A model generated the notes under the pieces. The model made no database searches and was not told where the DNA came from. It saw only the letters and a program-made list of their open reading frames with translations. Shown here piece by piece: positions 11,338-24,203 of a stretch of DNA of 64,000 nucleotides; the stretch's first letter is position 1; every line of letters begins with the position of its first letter. Made by a program: the position numbers and the translations under genes. This stretch comes from Anaeramoeba flamelloides. Its lineage: Eukaryota; Metamonada; Anaeramoebidae. The stretch spans positions 8,060,001-8,124,000 of the forward strand of contig JANTQA010000026.1 in NCBI GenBank assembly GCA_027625915.1, read 5' to 3'.

Positions 11338-14300
11338 ATGTCAAAAAATGAAATGGAAAAACCTGATGTAATTCTAGGTTGTGACTCACGTCTAAGTTTT
11401 CTGGCTAATAACAACAGATTACCTTTATGGTCGCATGTACCAAAAACCAAAATCACAAAACCAAAAAAAATTGTAATGGGGTGTTCTTCGCATGTACTTA
11501 TTTGGTGCAAAAGCAATAGTCTCGAACTTCACCATAAAGATCTGGGAGTTAAAAAATATCAATTACCAAACGAGTCAATCTCCGATATTGCTTCTGGTTC
11601 GAACACCTACCTTGTTCTTACAAAATCAGGTACAGTTTATTCTTTAGCAGATGGAGGTAGATATAACGAGGTACCTTTCAAAGATCCACAAAATAGCAAA
11701 TGGGATTCCCTTCGAAAAGTTGATTTCTTTACAAAGAAAAATATTGTGATTAAGCAGATCGGAATGGGGTACTGTAACGATTACTTTCTTGCTGAGAATG
11801 GAGATTATTATGCAAATGGTAAAGTTTGGGAAGGTAAGTATTTTGAGTACCCATTGTTTTTTCTTTGTTTTTTTTTTTTTTTTTTTACTTTAATCAGTGC
11901 TCTTTTAGGTTTTCAAACTTCCAAAAATGGTTTTTAAATTTAAAAAACATTCATCAAACATCAAACAAAAATGTGAAATAAAAAAAAGAAAAAAGTGAGA
12001 AAAAATTGTTTGTCACATAAGAAAGAACACCAAGACATGAATAAGATTGGTTAAAAAAATTTACAGGTTTAAAAATAAAATGCTTTCCAAAGGATAAGAA
12101 ACTTTGAGCGTGTATTGTTTCGTTGTAATGTTTAGGGGATATTATAATTATTTTTTAAAGAATTTTTCTTTTTTTTTTTGTTTTTTTTGTTATTGCCTCA
12201 ATAAACAGAAAATGAACAAAGAAATGGTTAAACAATTTATTTTTTTTTTTTTTTTAATTTTAAGGACAAGAAATTACCTCCATGAATTTTCTTCAGATTC
12301 GAAGAATTGACTTACTATAAATGAAAATATGAAAATGTGAAAGTGCCTTTCTTTTGGTTGAAAAAATTCAAATAACAAAAAAAAACAATTCTTAGGATCT
12401 TATTGGTAAAAATCTCAATTTTAAAAAAAAGTCTAAAGTGTCTCTTTGTCAAAAAATACAATTCTCTAAAAAGTGTTTCATAGAATCTCAAAGACAAAAA
12501 TTCAAAAATTAAAAAAAAAAAAATCATCAGGATCTCTAAGACAACAATTCAAATAATAAAAAACACTTAAAAGGATCCCATAAGCAAAAAATGTAATTAT
12601 TAAAATAAATTCAAGATTCTCAAAAAAAGTCCAAAAAATTATAACTTAAAAATAGTTTAAAAGGTTTGTAATTGAAAAGCCAAAAAATTCTAATTAACAA
12701 AAAACCAATATTGAAAAAAATATTATTTTTTTTTTTATTGTTAAAGAAGTGTAAATTAGACTCTAGTTGCCCCTTTATACTAAAATTTCTGAAAGGAAAC
12801 ATAAACACGAAATCATAAAATCCACGATTATTCAATTAATGAAAATAATTTCACACTATCACAGTTTAAAATTATTTCCTTAAGATTTATTTCTTGTAAT
12901 TTGTTTTGAAATATCAATCTATCTTTTTCATAGGAATGACATACCCATAAAAAATGATCAATATTTTCTATTATTTTCTTCTGTTCATATTTTAAACATA
13001 AACTACAAAAGGTATTTGGTTTTTTACTGGCTTCAGAGTAATATCTGATTAGGCAGTTAATAAATGTTCTGAATTTTAGAATGGTTGAACTTGCCAGATA
13101 ACTTCAATATTTTTGAGTTTTAAATAAATAGTTTTGATTTTTAACAATTGTGAAATATTTTTTTGGAGTGTATTCAAGTTTAGTGGAGTGCCGTAGAGTA
13201 TCTAGATTTTCTTGAGGTTTTATGTTTTATTTGTGACGTTTTCTAGGTTTTTTTTTAACTTTAGAAATAAACCGAAAATTTATTAAAATTTTCGGTTTAT
13301 TTCTAAAGTAAAAAAAAACTAACGAAAATCTAGAGATTTTCCAAATAAAAAGAAAATTAAAAAAAGACTAACAGGAGTATCCTAGGTTTTCCGAGATTGA
13401 AAGGGATAGAGTAAAATCTTTGATTTTTCTCTTTTCTTTTAAATTTTGGAAAACCTAACGAATAGTGTCGTCAAGTGTCGCCAAGTGCGGTAGAGTGCCT
13501 AGGTTTTTTTTATTTCAAAAGAATAGAGAAAAATCTTTGATTTTACTCAATTCTTTTAAATTCTGAAAAAGCTAACGGAGTTTTTTTTTGTGGTTTTCTA
13601 TTTTATTTGTAAATTCTATTGCTTTTCGTTTTGTTTTTTTTTTACTTTAGAAATAAACCGAAAATTTATTAAAATTTTCTGTTTATTTCTAAAGTAAAAA
13701 AAACCTAGAACACTTCATAAATAAAATAGAAAACCTCAAAAAAACCTAGAAAACTTCACAAATAAACAGAAAACCTCAAGAAAATCTAACAGAGATTTAT
13801 TTCTAAAAGTAAAAACAACCTAACGGGGGGTGCCTAGATTTTTTTTTATTTCAAAAAGTAAAAAAAACCTAACGGCACTTCCAACTTGTAGAAACCAGCA
13901 ACTCATTATATGTATATTTATATATTTCTTTTTTGAGATCGATAAAATCTTTTGAATTCCAATTGATTTTATTATTTATTCGTTGATTAAATTTTATTAA
14001 TTTAAAAATTCATCTTTTCTTATTTTATATTCCCAAAGAGTTAAATTTCTGCAATTTAAAACAAATTGTTTTCTTTCGGTACAAAATCAATTTAATCAAT
14101 TTGTGAGTTGTTTTGTAACCCACCATATTTAACAAAGTAAGGATTTTGGAACATTCTTTTGAATAAAAATAACTCATTTAGAAATGAAAACAAATGAAAA
14201 GAAATAAAATCTTTCGAGATCTCAAAAAGATAGCCAAAAAAGAAAAATAATTCGAAACCAACATAGTTGCTATTCAAAATTATATAATTCATAAAGATTT

Positions 14301-15945
14301 AAATTGAAAACCGGGTGCCTTTCTTTGAGTGCTTTTTTTCTAAAAATGTACTATTTTTGTATTGCTGATGATTTAGAAATCTATTCTACAAAATATATTG
14401 ATTTGTTTTTTAATTGTCATTGCTAACTTGTAAAAAAATACAAAAAGTTTTTTCAATTTCAAACAATTTTTTTTCATGTTAATGACCCTACCCATAAGTG
14501 AAAAAAAAACCATTTAAATTAATGATTTTTTATTCGAGAATTATAGTCAAAAAAAAAAAAAAAAAAAAAAAAAAATTCTTCATAAATATGTCCCAATATA
14601 ATAAAATCCATCGTAATAATTAATAAACTAATGGCTTTTTATTTATGTAAATCCAAAAATAGGAAGAACGGGAAAAAGTCATGCCGAACAGAATTTGCCG
14701 ATTATAATTTGTAGTGATGTTGATAAAATATTTAGTGGGCCACATGGTTTAGGCATATTTGTGATCAAAACCAATAATGAACTGTTTTCAAGTGGCAACA
14801 ATTCATCCAAAAAATTAGGTCTTGGGAATATTCAAGATCAAAAGGTCTTAAAAAAGGTTACATGTTCTGGATTTGAGCCCAAGGATATTGTAAAATTAGT
14901 AACTGGGCAATACCATTCAACTCTTTTAACAAATGACGGTAACGTTTTTTCTTGTGGTGGTGCTTCGCAATCTGGGCATGGTGTTGAGACGAACACGTTC
15001 ACTGAAATTGCCGAATTGAAAGAGAAAGTTATTATTCTTTTATCTTCCGGTGAATACCATCAATTGGCGATCACTCAAGAATTAGAATTATTCGGATGGG
15101 GGTTTCAAGTTTCACCAACAAGCGGAAGCGTCGATTATAAAAAGCCGGTGAAAATCACCCTTCCAAATTTCCCAGTAACAAGAAAAATGCGAATTGATTG
15201 CGGTAGTAGTTCTGTAATGATTTATAATACAGCTAATGATGATATATCTCAGGATTTTGAATTGTTTTTTGCCAATAAGAAATTTTCTGATACTTTTCTC
15301 GGTTCCAAAGAATATGAAATCACTTGTCATAAATTAATTCTTGAATGCCGAACAAAACTGAAGATTGAAGATATCCAAAAAATATTTATCCAAAATAGTT
15401 CCACCAAAGAAGAAATCATTACATTTTTAAGGTGGGTATATTACGGCGAACAATCAAATTCAACGCTCTTAAAAAAGGTATTTGATTCTTTAAATTTAAC
15501 TTTCTCTCCCAATGACAATTTATTGGAAAACGATTTGATAAGATTATTTAATGATGAAGATTCAAAAGATTTTTCGCTTCTGATCAAAGATGATGAAGAG
15601 GAAGAGTATGACGAGGAAGAGGACGAGGAAGAGAATTTTGAAGAAATTCCTGTTCATAAATTTATCTTGTTAGCAAGAAGCGGGCTATTTAGAGAAATGT
15701 TTGAAAATTTGAATGAAAAGGAAAAAGAGATTTCAGAAATTAAAGATTACTCGGGCAAGTCAATAGACAGCATTGAAATTTTAATCAAATTTTTTTATAC
15801 AAATAAAATTGAATTGACAGCTGATCATGACCCTATTTTAATTCTTGAAGAATTATCTGACGCAGTGGAGTATTACCAATTAAATGAAGATTCGAGTTTA
15901 ACTGACGAATTAGCAAAAATTAAGCGGCAATATAAGATTAATTAA
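11338..15945 (+). CDS. RCC1-repeat / BTB domain protein (two exons)
   Basis: Exons are 11338-11833 and 14663-15945, giving 592 residues and ending in TAA. The donor is GAAG|GTAAGT and the acceptor is AAATAG|GAAGAACG. Both sides are phase 1 and the join reads VWEGRTGKSHAEQNLPIIIC, continuous with the family pattern. Residues 1-360 hold RCC1-type blades (QIGMGYCNDYFLAENGDYYA; KLVTGQYHSTLLTNDGNVFS; SSGEYHQLAITQELELFGWG), the repeats of a seven-bladed propeller. Residues about 361-475 form a degenerate BTB and about 465-590 a second BTB (IPVHKFILLARSGLFREMFE). The second is interrupted by an acidic stretch at about 476-496 (DDEEEEYDEEEDEEENFEE). Related RCC1-BTB proteins are thought to link cullin-3 or small-GTPase pathways, and Anaeramoeba is reported to have many. 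The partner of this one is unknown. Confidence 0.85.
12722..13145 (-). mobile_element. LINE 3' end with zinc-knuckle C-terminus (degenerate)
   Basis: Reading the minus strand gives CSLCLKYEQKKIIENIDHFL then WVCHSYEKDRLIFQNKLQ. This is the CxxC...H...C zinc-knuckle that closes the second ORF of many non-LTR retrotransposons. It is preceded by a continuous LASSTILKFRTFINCLIRYY segment. The 3' end carries the GTGTAAATTACAC-like tail plus poly(A) seen here as TTATTGTTAAAGAAGTGTAA on the plus strand. In-frame stops downstream of the knuckle show that it is decayed. It lies antisense in the RCC1-BTB intron. Confidence 0.75.
13183..13881. repeat. Multi-palindrome foldback element, copy 1
   Basis: It opens with GTGGAGTGCCGTAGAGTATC and closes with AACCTAACGGCACTTCCAAC, so GTGCCGT-like ends face each other. 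The interior is a chain of palindromes. One near 13259-13308 has arms CTTTAGAAATAAACCGAAAA and the reverse complement. The same unit recurs at about 13645-13695. Strings of CTAGGTTTTT and its complement alternate through the element. Related copies are at 22517-22890, 25985-26960 and 42013-42960. Confidence 0.75.
13882..14292 (-). mobile_element. Possible upstream part of the same LINE remnant
   Basis: On the minus strand a segment reading NQRINNKINWNSKDFIDLKK then EIYKYTYNELLVSTSW leads up to the foldback and could be interrupted LINE coding sequence. If so, the foldback at 13183-13881 inserted into the LINE. No catalytic motif is visible here, so this is weak. Confidence 0.3.
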
Positions 15946-18900
15946 TTTTACATTTTTTAATTACAAAATATCAATTGTTTTCTTTTTTGTTTTTATTTTT
16001 ATTTTTATTCCAATATTTAAAGTAATCCTATTTATTTATTTTAACAAAAAAAGGCAAATGATCATTTACTTACTATAAAAAAGAAAATGAAACATTTTAT
16101 TGGTTTATTTTTTCAGAAATGATTGTTGGTTAACTTTTCTAGAATTTTTTTTTTTTTTTTTTTTTTTTTTGGTTAATCCTATCTACCCAGATCTTTTCAA
16201 ATTATTTGCTTTAAAAATGATGACAATTTTTAGTTTGGTGTAATAATAAAACAAAATATTTTTTTTATAATTTGAAGATAATTTTATTTGATAAGCTGGA
16301 TTTTTTAATGAAATTCTATTCAAATGTTTAATGTTTTCAAGAAAAATCAATAAATTATCAAGTAAACCCAAATAGTTTGTAGAATTCAGTTCAATATTTT
16401 TGAGTTTTTAAAATTGAAATTTTTTTTAACTTCTATATCTATCTTAAGGGATTAGCGTCTACCAAGGAGAAGCCTAGGATCAAAGTATTTTTTTATTGGT
16501 CGTAACCGCTTTAGTGTTACATGGTTCAAATGTATCTAAAAAATCGATTAGTCAAGTAGTAATATTTGTTGATCTTATCAATGAAAAATGATCTATGTAT
16601 TAGTAAAAAACCCAGCAATTTCAGAATAAAATCTGCATTTCACCATAAATTTAAAGGTTGAATTATCAATATTCAGACTACAAAGTCACAAAATATCTAT
16701 CTTAAATTTGTGGCGAAATGTAGATTAGTTATTAAAAAATTCGTTTTTTTTCTTAAAAATTAAATAATTAACCAATGAATTTTTTTGACAAAATATTTCT
16801 CAAATAATAGCAATATATTGATAATACAAGAATCTTTATCAAAAGCAAACAAAACTAATCAGTCTTTGTGCTTTTATATTGATGATTATTGAGTTAATCT
16901 TTGAAATTCAAAAAATTATAACAATAGTTACTTTTGGAAGTTCTAAATATGAATTATTAATACCAGAATACGAGTGCTTATTAAATTTTCTAAAAAAACC
17001 CGAAAAAAAAATTTACCAGAAAAAAAATTTTTAATCAAAATTGATCAAATACAATTATTTAACAAAGTGTTGTCTAATTTCATCATGTTTTTTAATTTTT
17101 TGATATATTTGAGGTTTTTTAAGACTCAATTTCTCATTTTCAGCTAATTACGACATACTTTGATTATGGGGAAATCTAAGATGACCTAATCCCTTAACAT
17201 CATTTAAATTGAAATCTTTTTGATTTTGATTAAATCTATCTAATCCATAAAATAATTAACTAATATAATTTTTTTTTTAATATTTGTCATTATACTCCAA
17301 AGTGAATTTGTGTTTAAAAAATCAGTTTTGATTTTTTTTTTAAAATTTATTTTTATTTTTTTGAAGATTAACTAATGTCTTTCTTTTTTAAAGCCAACCA
17401 AATCCTAATTTTTTTTATTGTGATAATTAATTTGATTTTAGAGTTTTATCAATATTTAAACACATTCCAAATTCTTGGATAATAATGTTATTCCAGTGTA
17501 TTATTTGATAGCTTTTCTTTGATTATTAATTCAAAAATCAAAATTTCCAAAGAAAAATTTCATTCCACGTTTTTAAAATGTGTTTGAGTTTAGTATTTAA
17601 CAATAAATTCATATTGTCCAAAGTAAATTATGTTATAAATTTTATTAAAATCCGTTTTGAATTCTTACTTCTTTTGTTAAAAAAAGGTGTTCATCAGAAT
17701 AAATCTCAGGACAAAATCCTCAGAAAATCTTAAAATTGTAATATCTTGAATTTCCTTTATCTGTGTCCATTATCTTGGTTTTTTAATTTACAATCCCATA
17801 TTTCAACCCAAACGTAGCATAAAATTCAGTTAGTCCTTGAACATTAGATGTGAAAGGAAAAATCCGATAGATGGTTTTTATCAAATTGTTTAATGAAACA
17901 AATTTGATTTTCCAACATTGGTAATTTTCCAAATTGGTATCTTGTTTAATATAAATTTCCAATGAACTTTTTCGATTTCTGAATTTTCCAAAATACTGTA
18001 AAATTTAAATAAATTGAATAAAAGTTTTTGTTCATTTTTCCCTTTTTGATAATCCCAGAGACTCAACCTTTAACACTCCTCAAAAGAAAGAATTTTTTGA
18101 TACCAAACTAATTTTCCAAAGTTTCTTAACCTTCAAACCAATAAAATCATTTATTCACAGCTTTCTTTAAAAATTTACAAAATGTATCCTTATTTAAAAA
18201 TTTTTGAAAAAAAATTTAAATTTATTAGTATTTTCAAAGTGATTCATAAAGGTAATATAAAGTGTTGTTCAAACTGTTTGGCTCTCTCTTTAAACCAGTT
18301 AGAATAACAAATCGGAAAAAATTATACTAACATTTTCCTTATTTTGTTTTAACAAAAAGGATTTTTAGAGAAATAAAGCGTACTTTTGGGTATCTGATTT
18401 TTTTGTGACCCTTTTTTTATCCTATATATTTTTATTGATTTGGGTCTTTGGGTAAACAAACAAAATGAAAATGTAGTAAATTTTTATCTCATTTATTATT
18501 CTAAAATAAGTAGATCAGTAAAAGAGGTGTGTTAACATTGTCTTCAATTCTTCAAACGGTGTCTAAGTCGCTCCAGTATTTTAAAATTCCTTGTTGGTAC
18601 ACTTTTTCTTTTTCTCTGATCTGTTTTAAATGTGGAATAACAATCACAAACCATTCCGAGATCTACCCTTAGAATAATTCATTGAAAAAAAGAACAACTC
18701 AAATTATAATACCCCATAGTAGTAGAACTAAATTCGTTTGATATTTTGAGGTATAGACTTGTCCTGCTAATTCACAAGAGTGTAACTTCGGAGTTAGTTT
18801 GTGAACAAAATCTTTTGTTGAAAGAGAATAATTTCGAAAAAAAACACACACTTTTCAAATTTAAAAATTTTTAATAGTTTCCTAATCGTGTTTCTATTCC

Positions 18901-19455
18901 AGTCCAGCCATTTGCTTAATGCATTACTTTTTACTTTTTTTTTTTTTTTTCACTTTATGTAAATTTGAAAAAGGACACAATTAGGAAAAAGAAAATTCCA
19001 GTTCGTACATTACTTTTATTGAAAATACAAGAATTTGAAGATTCGTGAAAGGACAAAGAAGATTATTAAAACACCTAAAAACATTTTATTGTTAATCTTT
19101 TCTTTACTCAATATCTAAATTTTTTCTAATTAGCATTTAAATAATAAGTTAATAAAAACTGAGAATCTTAATCTTATCCGAAATTAAAAGTCAAACTGGA
19201 CTGTGTTTTATTGGAATCAACAAAACAGTTCATCTCAATTGTCAAACAATTTCATAAATTAAAACATACTTTGTAAAAATAATGTTATTATGACTTTCCA
19301 TGAAATATCCCTAAAATCAGACTACAATAGTACCCCACTTCACTAAAATGATTTTTCACAACCCCAATTTTGAAAAAAAAGTTTTTTAAATCTAATTTTT
19401 GAGAAAAAAGGTGGAACTTTTAAATCTTTCATATTTTCTTTTCTTTAACTTTCCA
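15946..19455. other. Intergenic AT-rich region with an old diverged repeat
   Basis: This 3.5 kb spacer follows the RCC1-BTB stop and precedes the DGAT1 start. It contains a long T run near 16148-16170 and a diverged repeat at about 16640-17210. Short frames on the minus strand near 16183-16371 show no domain. No RNA gene was found. Confidence 0.55.
16640..17210 (+). repeat. Old diverged repeat (partner about 36920-37430)
   Basis: Shared ordered strings with 36920-37430 include TAGATTAGTTGTTAAAAAAT-like, a following TTAAAAATTAAATAATT, an ATTATTGAG..AATCTTTG.AA segment, ATAGTTACTTTT, and a later AATCCTTTAAAATCATTTGA-like stretch. Identity is low with many gaps, so both boundaries are approximate. 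Confidence 0.4.
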
Positions 19456-22400
19456 ATGAGCTCTAAAACAAAAAAAAAAGTAACCAACAAAACCAAAGAT
19501 CAAAAAGCGATTGCCAGAAACAAAAAAGGACAGAATTCAAAAAATACCAAGAACAAGAAAACATATGATAAAATCGATATCAAAAAACAAAGACAAAAAA
19601 GATCCATTTTTGATTTCTCAAGTTCACAAAAACCATACGGGGTCAGAAACCAATTCGCTATCATGGCTGTTTGTGTTGTTGTTAACATAATTTTCTCCTT
19701 TAACCATCCAGAAAAATACAAGTTTTTATTACGCTTTGATTTTGGATGGGGAATGTTATTGATTTTCAACGATGCCTACAAGTTTATCTTTTTCCAAGCC
19801 GTGATTTGGGGTCTCGCCATTGTTTCTTTTTTTCCAAGATGGTTATTTGAATCCAAGCACATTTCGAAAAAGGTTATGAACCTATGGTATTATTCAATCT
19901 TTTGTGGTTTTTATGTTAGCCTATTTTTTTCCATTTTTGCAAAGTTTAGCTGTGGTATGCCTTTTAATTCCATTTTTTCAATCGTACATGTTCTATTTTT
20001 TGATAAATTCTCTGTCTTTGGATCCCTCGAAAGGGCGATAACTATTAACTGAAAAATAAATGGAACAGAATTATCAGAAAGCTTTTTGAAATAAAAACAA
20101 AAAAAAACAGAGAATTCTCAAAATCATCAAATCCTCTCAATTCGAAAATGAAAAGAAACCCACAACCTCAATGGTCTGTGGAATTTGACTTTCGTGAAAT
20201 TTGAATTCGATCACTTAATCATTTTTGGTGAACTGTATGAAAATTTTGTTCATTTTTATTTTTCAGTTAATAGTTTTTTAATGTTTGAATTCACAAATTT
20301 TTCTAACAAGCAAAAACTCTTTTATCAGAAAAAGTGTAGTCGTAGACTGTAAAAAGAATTAGTCTTTTAAACAAGTCAAATAAATAGTTTTGTGTCGAAA
20401 ATCAGATTTCAGAAAGAAAAATTGAAAAGGGTTGTTTGTTGAATTTATTAAAACGAACAAAATTTTCACAAACCCTTTTCAAAAAAAAATTCAAAAATCG
20501 AATAAAATTTTAACAACTTTATGAGATTAAATCTTGTTTATATTTTGATTTCTCCTTTTGGGTTGTGAATATTTTGTTTTTTAAGAAAATCTTCTTCTAT
20601 TATTTTTGAAACCCACAACAATTTGGTCAGTTTTCTATTTGTTCTTAAAAGTTTTCAGGATTTTCTCTTCAAATTGTTCTATTTTTGATGTTATACCCTT
20701 TTCTGGAAAGTTTTTCAAGCCTTTAATTAGTTTTTTCTTTTTACAAATGATTTCTAATGTTTTTAATTTACCATTTAATTAAGAAAAACTTTATTTCACA
20801 AATATTTTCGGAATGTTTGGTTGAAAAAAAAGCGAAAATCTTCTTTAGAAAATCATCTGAAATGATAATTTTTAGAGATTTAATTAAGCACCCTTAATGT
20901 ATTTTGAAATAATATTTTAATTACCTTCAATTTGGTTTTTGAATCAATATTGTTTGTTTCTTTCAATACGTTTATTTATCAACATAATTTAGAACAAAAA
21001 GTTTTGCCTTTTAAATGTCTGTTGTAAGAGAACGAAGAGAAAATAGTAGAACTCTTGTTTGTACATCCGTTTTAAAAATGTGAGGGCTTTTTGAAAATTT
21101 TTATCAAGTTTTCTATTTTACAAAAGCCAAAAACTTTTCTGAGTTTACTATTTTAATAAAGCGAGGAGTTTGTCAACCTTTAAATATGACCGTTGAGGCT
21201 GGATTCTGAAGGAAAGCACTTTTTTTTAAAAAAAATCCACGCTTTATTAAAACACAATACTTTCAAAAAGTTTGAATTCTTACATTTCTTTAAAATTAAA
21301 AATTACTCACTTTTTTGAAATGGCTGTTACATAAAAATATTTTCTTTTGGAATAATAATTATTCAATAACCTGTTTAAATAGATCATTTTAATATTTATT
21401 AAAACTACATTGAAAATAATCTGTCATTTGATTGTACTTTATGATTTGCCTAATTTTTATTTTGATCGAATTTTGACGACTCAAACAAAAACAAATCACA
21501 AGTTTGACGAATTTTTCTGATTTGAACTAACCTTGACACCCCTTAGTTTGATCTTAAATTCAGTTTTTAATTTCTCAAACTCCAAAAAATTGAAATCATA
21601 AAAAATCACCAAAAAGCAAAATCAAAAAATAGAAAGAAAAAATGGGTGTGTTAAAAGTTAGAATTTTTCTCGAAAGGAAAAAAAAAAATTGGAAATTGGA
21701 TTTAAACTTTTCAAAAAACGAAAGTTTTCAATTTCTAAAGTATTAAACTTTCAAAATATGGTTTGAAATGAAAGAAAATTTTTAATTCCTTAATTTTTTT
21801 TTTTTCTTGTGGGTTAATTCACAAAAATGCTTTTAAAGATTTTGAAACAATTTTCTTTTTTAAATTTTTTAAAAATCACTTTGAATAAAGAACTTTATTG
21901 TTTTAAGCCAAAGAAGCTTTGTCAAATTAGTTGATTTTAGAAATATTCTTTGAAATGAAATATTATGGAATAAAAATTAAACACTTTTCTGAGATAGTTA
22001 CTCTCAAAAAGCGTGCAACCAAAGCTTTAACAACCGTTGTACCAACTGTTTGGTTCACCAGTTTTAATTGATTTGAGGAACATTTTTTAACACTTGAATT
22101 CCTCATCCTTTTCAATATTAGCTATATAATATCACTACGTTAATTACAAAATAAAATGAACAAAATTTTCAATCAGTTTTCCCAAAGAAAAATCAAAACC
22201 CAAGAAAAAGATTTATATAAATCAAAAAGTATGTAACACTAAAAGGTACATCAGACTCTTGCTGATTTTCAAAATTAAATAATTTCAATTTTACTTGACT
22301 TTTAAAACCTTTTTTCGTAAAGCTGAATGAAAATTTTGTTTCATTTTATTTTTGTACAAATAGCAGCTTTTGCTTTATAGGCCATACTAGGAGTTGAAGA

Positions 22401-24203
22401 TTAATTTTTTTTTTTAAAAGAATAAATACTGATAAACCCAAATAAATTTTTGAAATTTTTTTTTTTTTTTTTCTTTTTTTATTGTAATTTAAGGGAGGAG
22501 TTTAGAATTTCTCTTGTTTGCCGTTAGGCTTTTTTTAATTTGAGAAATAAAAAGAAAATTTTTGAAATTTTTGGTTTTATTTCTTAAATTAAAAAAAACA
22601 TAGGTACTTTTCGTTAGGTTTTCCAGAATTTAAAAGAATTGAGTTAAATCTTTGATTTTACTCCACTCTTTTGAATTCTGGAAAGCCGCCGTTAGCTTTT
22701 CTTGAGTTTTCTGTTTATTAGGAAAATCGTTAGATTTTTGTTAGGTTTTTTTTAATTTTTGAAATAAACAGAAAATTTTAATAAATTTTCGGTTTATTTC
22801 AAAAAGTAAAAAAAAACCTAGAACACTTAACTAATAAAATAGAAAACCTCAAGAAAAGCTAGGCACTCTACGACACTTGACGGCACTCTCATAATTCCTA
22901 AACTTGAATTTAGAAATTTTTTACAAGATTCAAACAAGTTTTTGAAAAATTTTTAATTCATTTTTAAATTTAAAATTTTTTTTACTTAGTTTTGAATAAA
23001 GCATTTCAAGGGTCTAAATGATAATACACTTTGTTAAATGGGTTGATCTTCAAAAATATTCATTGATAAGAACTGTTTTAAAAGTAGAAGTGATAAGATT
23101 TTCAAAAATGAAAATTGGATTAAAAATTGTTTTATATATTTCTTTGAATTTATCAGTGTTTCTGTATATTTTATTTATTTTATTCTTTTTTGTTTTAATA
23201 TTTTAAATTATAAAAAAACTTTTCAAAATTAATATAAATAAAAATGAAAAAAACATCAAATTTAAATCTTTTTGTGTCTTTGCAAACTAACTAACTCTTT
23301 ATTATTATTATTATTCTTGTTAATTTTTTATTTTATTTTAATAATATTTTCATTTTATTACACATACATTCAATAGCACTCGCATTGGAACATTGTGTTA
23401 TCGTATTATATCTCAGTTTGAAAACACATTCATGGATTCACACGATCGAAAATCAAAAGCGAGAAGAAGGCGTGAGCAATAAACAATATTTCTTAAAATA
23501 TATTTACTTTTTGATGGTACCAGTGATTGTATATTCTAATAGATTTGAAATGAAAGATAAAAGAAGGATCTGGTATATGTTTTATAAACTGTTCAGTTTC
23601 CTCATTGGCACATATTCATTAGGATTAATTTATCTCAATTATATGGAACCCGTTCTCTCCGAAAGCACAGATACACGATATTGGAAGCTTCCTTTGGATG
23701 TTTGGAGATTGACAGTCCCTGTGATCGTGTTTTGGTGGGTCTCCTTTTTAACTTTCTTTAGAGGATTTTTGAAACTGGTTGCTGAAATCTTAAAATGTAA
23801 AGATAACAAGTTTTATGAAGATTGGTGGAACGCCGATAACCTTCAAGACTTTTGGAGAAAATGGAATCTAATGTTTCATAAATTTGCTAGAAACCATATC
23901 TTCAGTGTATTAGTTAAAACAATCAAAATGAACCCCGCGCTTTCTTTATCCGGGGTGTTTTTAATCTCAGGTATTTTACACGAAATAATAATTGATTATA
24001 CTCTCCGAGTTTGGTCTTTCCAATGGTTTATTGGATTCCTTGTGCAAATACCCGCAGTTTATATACAATCTAAACTTCCAAAATCGCTTAGCCGTGGCGA
24101 CGGTGGCAATGTTCTTTATTGGTTGGTTCTATTTTTCGGTCTTCCCTCCCTAGCTATTTGGTATAGAAGAACACAAATTTTACAACTTGGCGATAATATT
24201 TAA
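19456..24203 (+). CDS. DGAT1: Diacylglycerol O-acyltransferase 1-like (MBOAT), two exons
   Basis: Exons are 19456-19954 and 23377-24203, giving 441 residues ending in TAA. The donor is GCTGTG|GTATGC and the acceptor TTCAATAG|CACTCGCA. Both are phase 1, and the join reads FSCALALEHCVIVLYLSLKT, which continues one membrane helix. The ATG at 19456 is the first in frame. An earlier non-ATG extension of the frame is not needed. The N-terminus is basic (Lys-rich, residues 1-55), followed by membrane helices. FYEDWWN at about residues 302-308 is the family signature. FWRKWN follows, and LHEIIIDYTLRVW carries the catalytic His near 358, as in DGAT1 and sterol acyltransferases. The known reaction joins acyl-CoA to diacylglycerol to make triacylglycerol in the ER. 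The YTLRVWSFQW segment favours DGAT1 over SOAT. Confidence 0.87.
20041..20275. mobile_element. MITE family A, copy 3 (235 bp)
   Basis: The left end ACTATTAACTGAAAAATAAA continues into TGGAACAGAATTATCAGAAA. The right end contains TGAAAATTTTGTTCATTTTT and closes CAGTTAATAGT. The arms are reverse complements over about 45 bp and match the other family A copies. Confidence 0.75.
20422..20483. repeat. Short imperfect hairpin
   Basis: The left arm TTGAAAAGGGTTGTTTGT is paired with CACAAACCCTTTTCAA across a loop of about 30 bp that includes AACAAAATTTTCAC. It may be a fragment of a larger inverted-repeat element. Confidence 0.4.
22134..22366. mobile_element. MITE family A, copy 4 (about 233 bp)
   Basis: The left end ACTACGTTAATTACAAAATA leads into AATGAACAAAATTTTCAATC. 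The right end has AAAGCTGAATGAAAATTTTG followed by a TTTCATTTTATTTTTGTACA stretch. The right boundary is approximate. Confidence 0.75.
22517..22890. repeat. Multi-palindrome foldback element, copy 2
   Basis: It opens with GCCGTTAGGCTTTTTTT and closes with AGGCACTCTACGACACTTGA then CGGCACTC. Internal palindromes include GAAATAAACAGAAAATTTTA paired with TTCGGTTTATTTC, and a GAGTTAAATC.TTTGATTTTACTC unit. It is shorter than copy 1 and shares its units in a different number. Confidence 0.7.

Larger units (their letters stand above)
11834..14662 (+). other. Large intron of the RCC1-BTB gene (2829 bp, phase 1)
   Basis: The donor GTAAGT is a perfect consensus and the acceptor is preceded by an A-rich tract ending ATAG. 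Both flanking exons keep frame across it. It holds a minus-strand LINE 3' fragment, a foldback element, probable further LINE sequence, and a run of about 29 A residues near 14548-14575. No conserved coding segment was seen inside. Confidence 0.8.
19955..23376 (+). other. Large intron of the DGAT1-like gene (3422 bp, phase 1)
   Basis: The phase matches on both sides and the acceptor ends AATAG. It holds two family A MITEs (20041-20275, 22134-22366), a foldback copy (22517-22890) and a small hairpin at 20422-20483. The open reading continuing past the donor ends inside the first MITE, supporting the donor at 19955. No further exon-like segment with conserved residues was seen, but a small one cannot be excluded. 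Confidence 0.8.

Noticed and set aside
13183-13881. CRISPR-like array
   Set aside because: The repeats are palindromic units of variable spacing and orientation, not regular direct repeats with unique spacers, and the context is eukaryotic.
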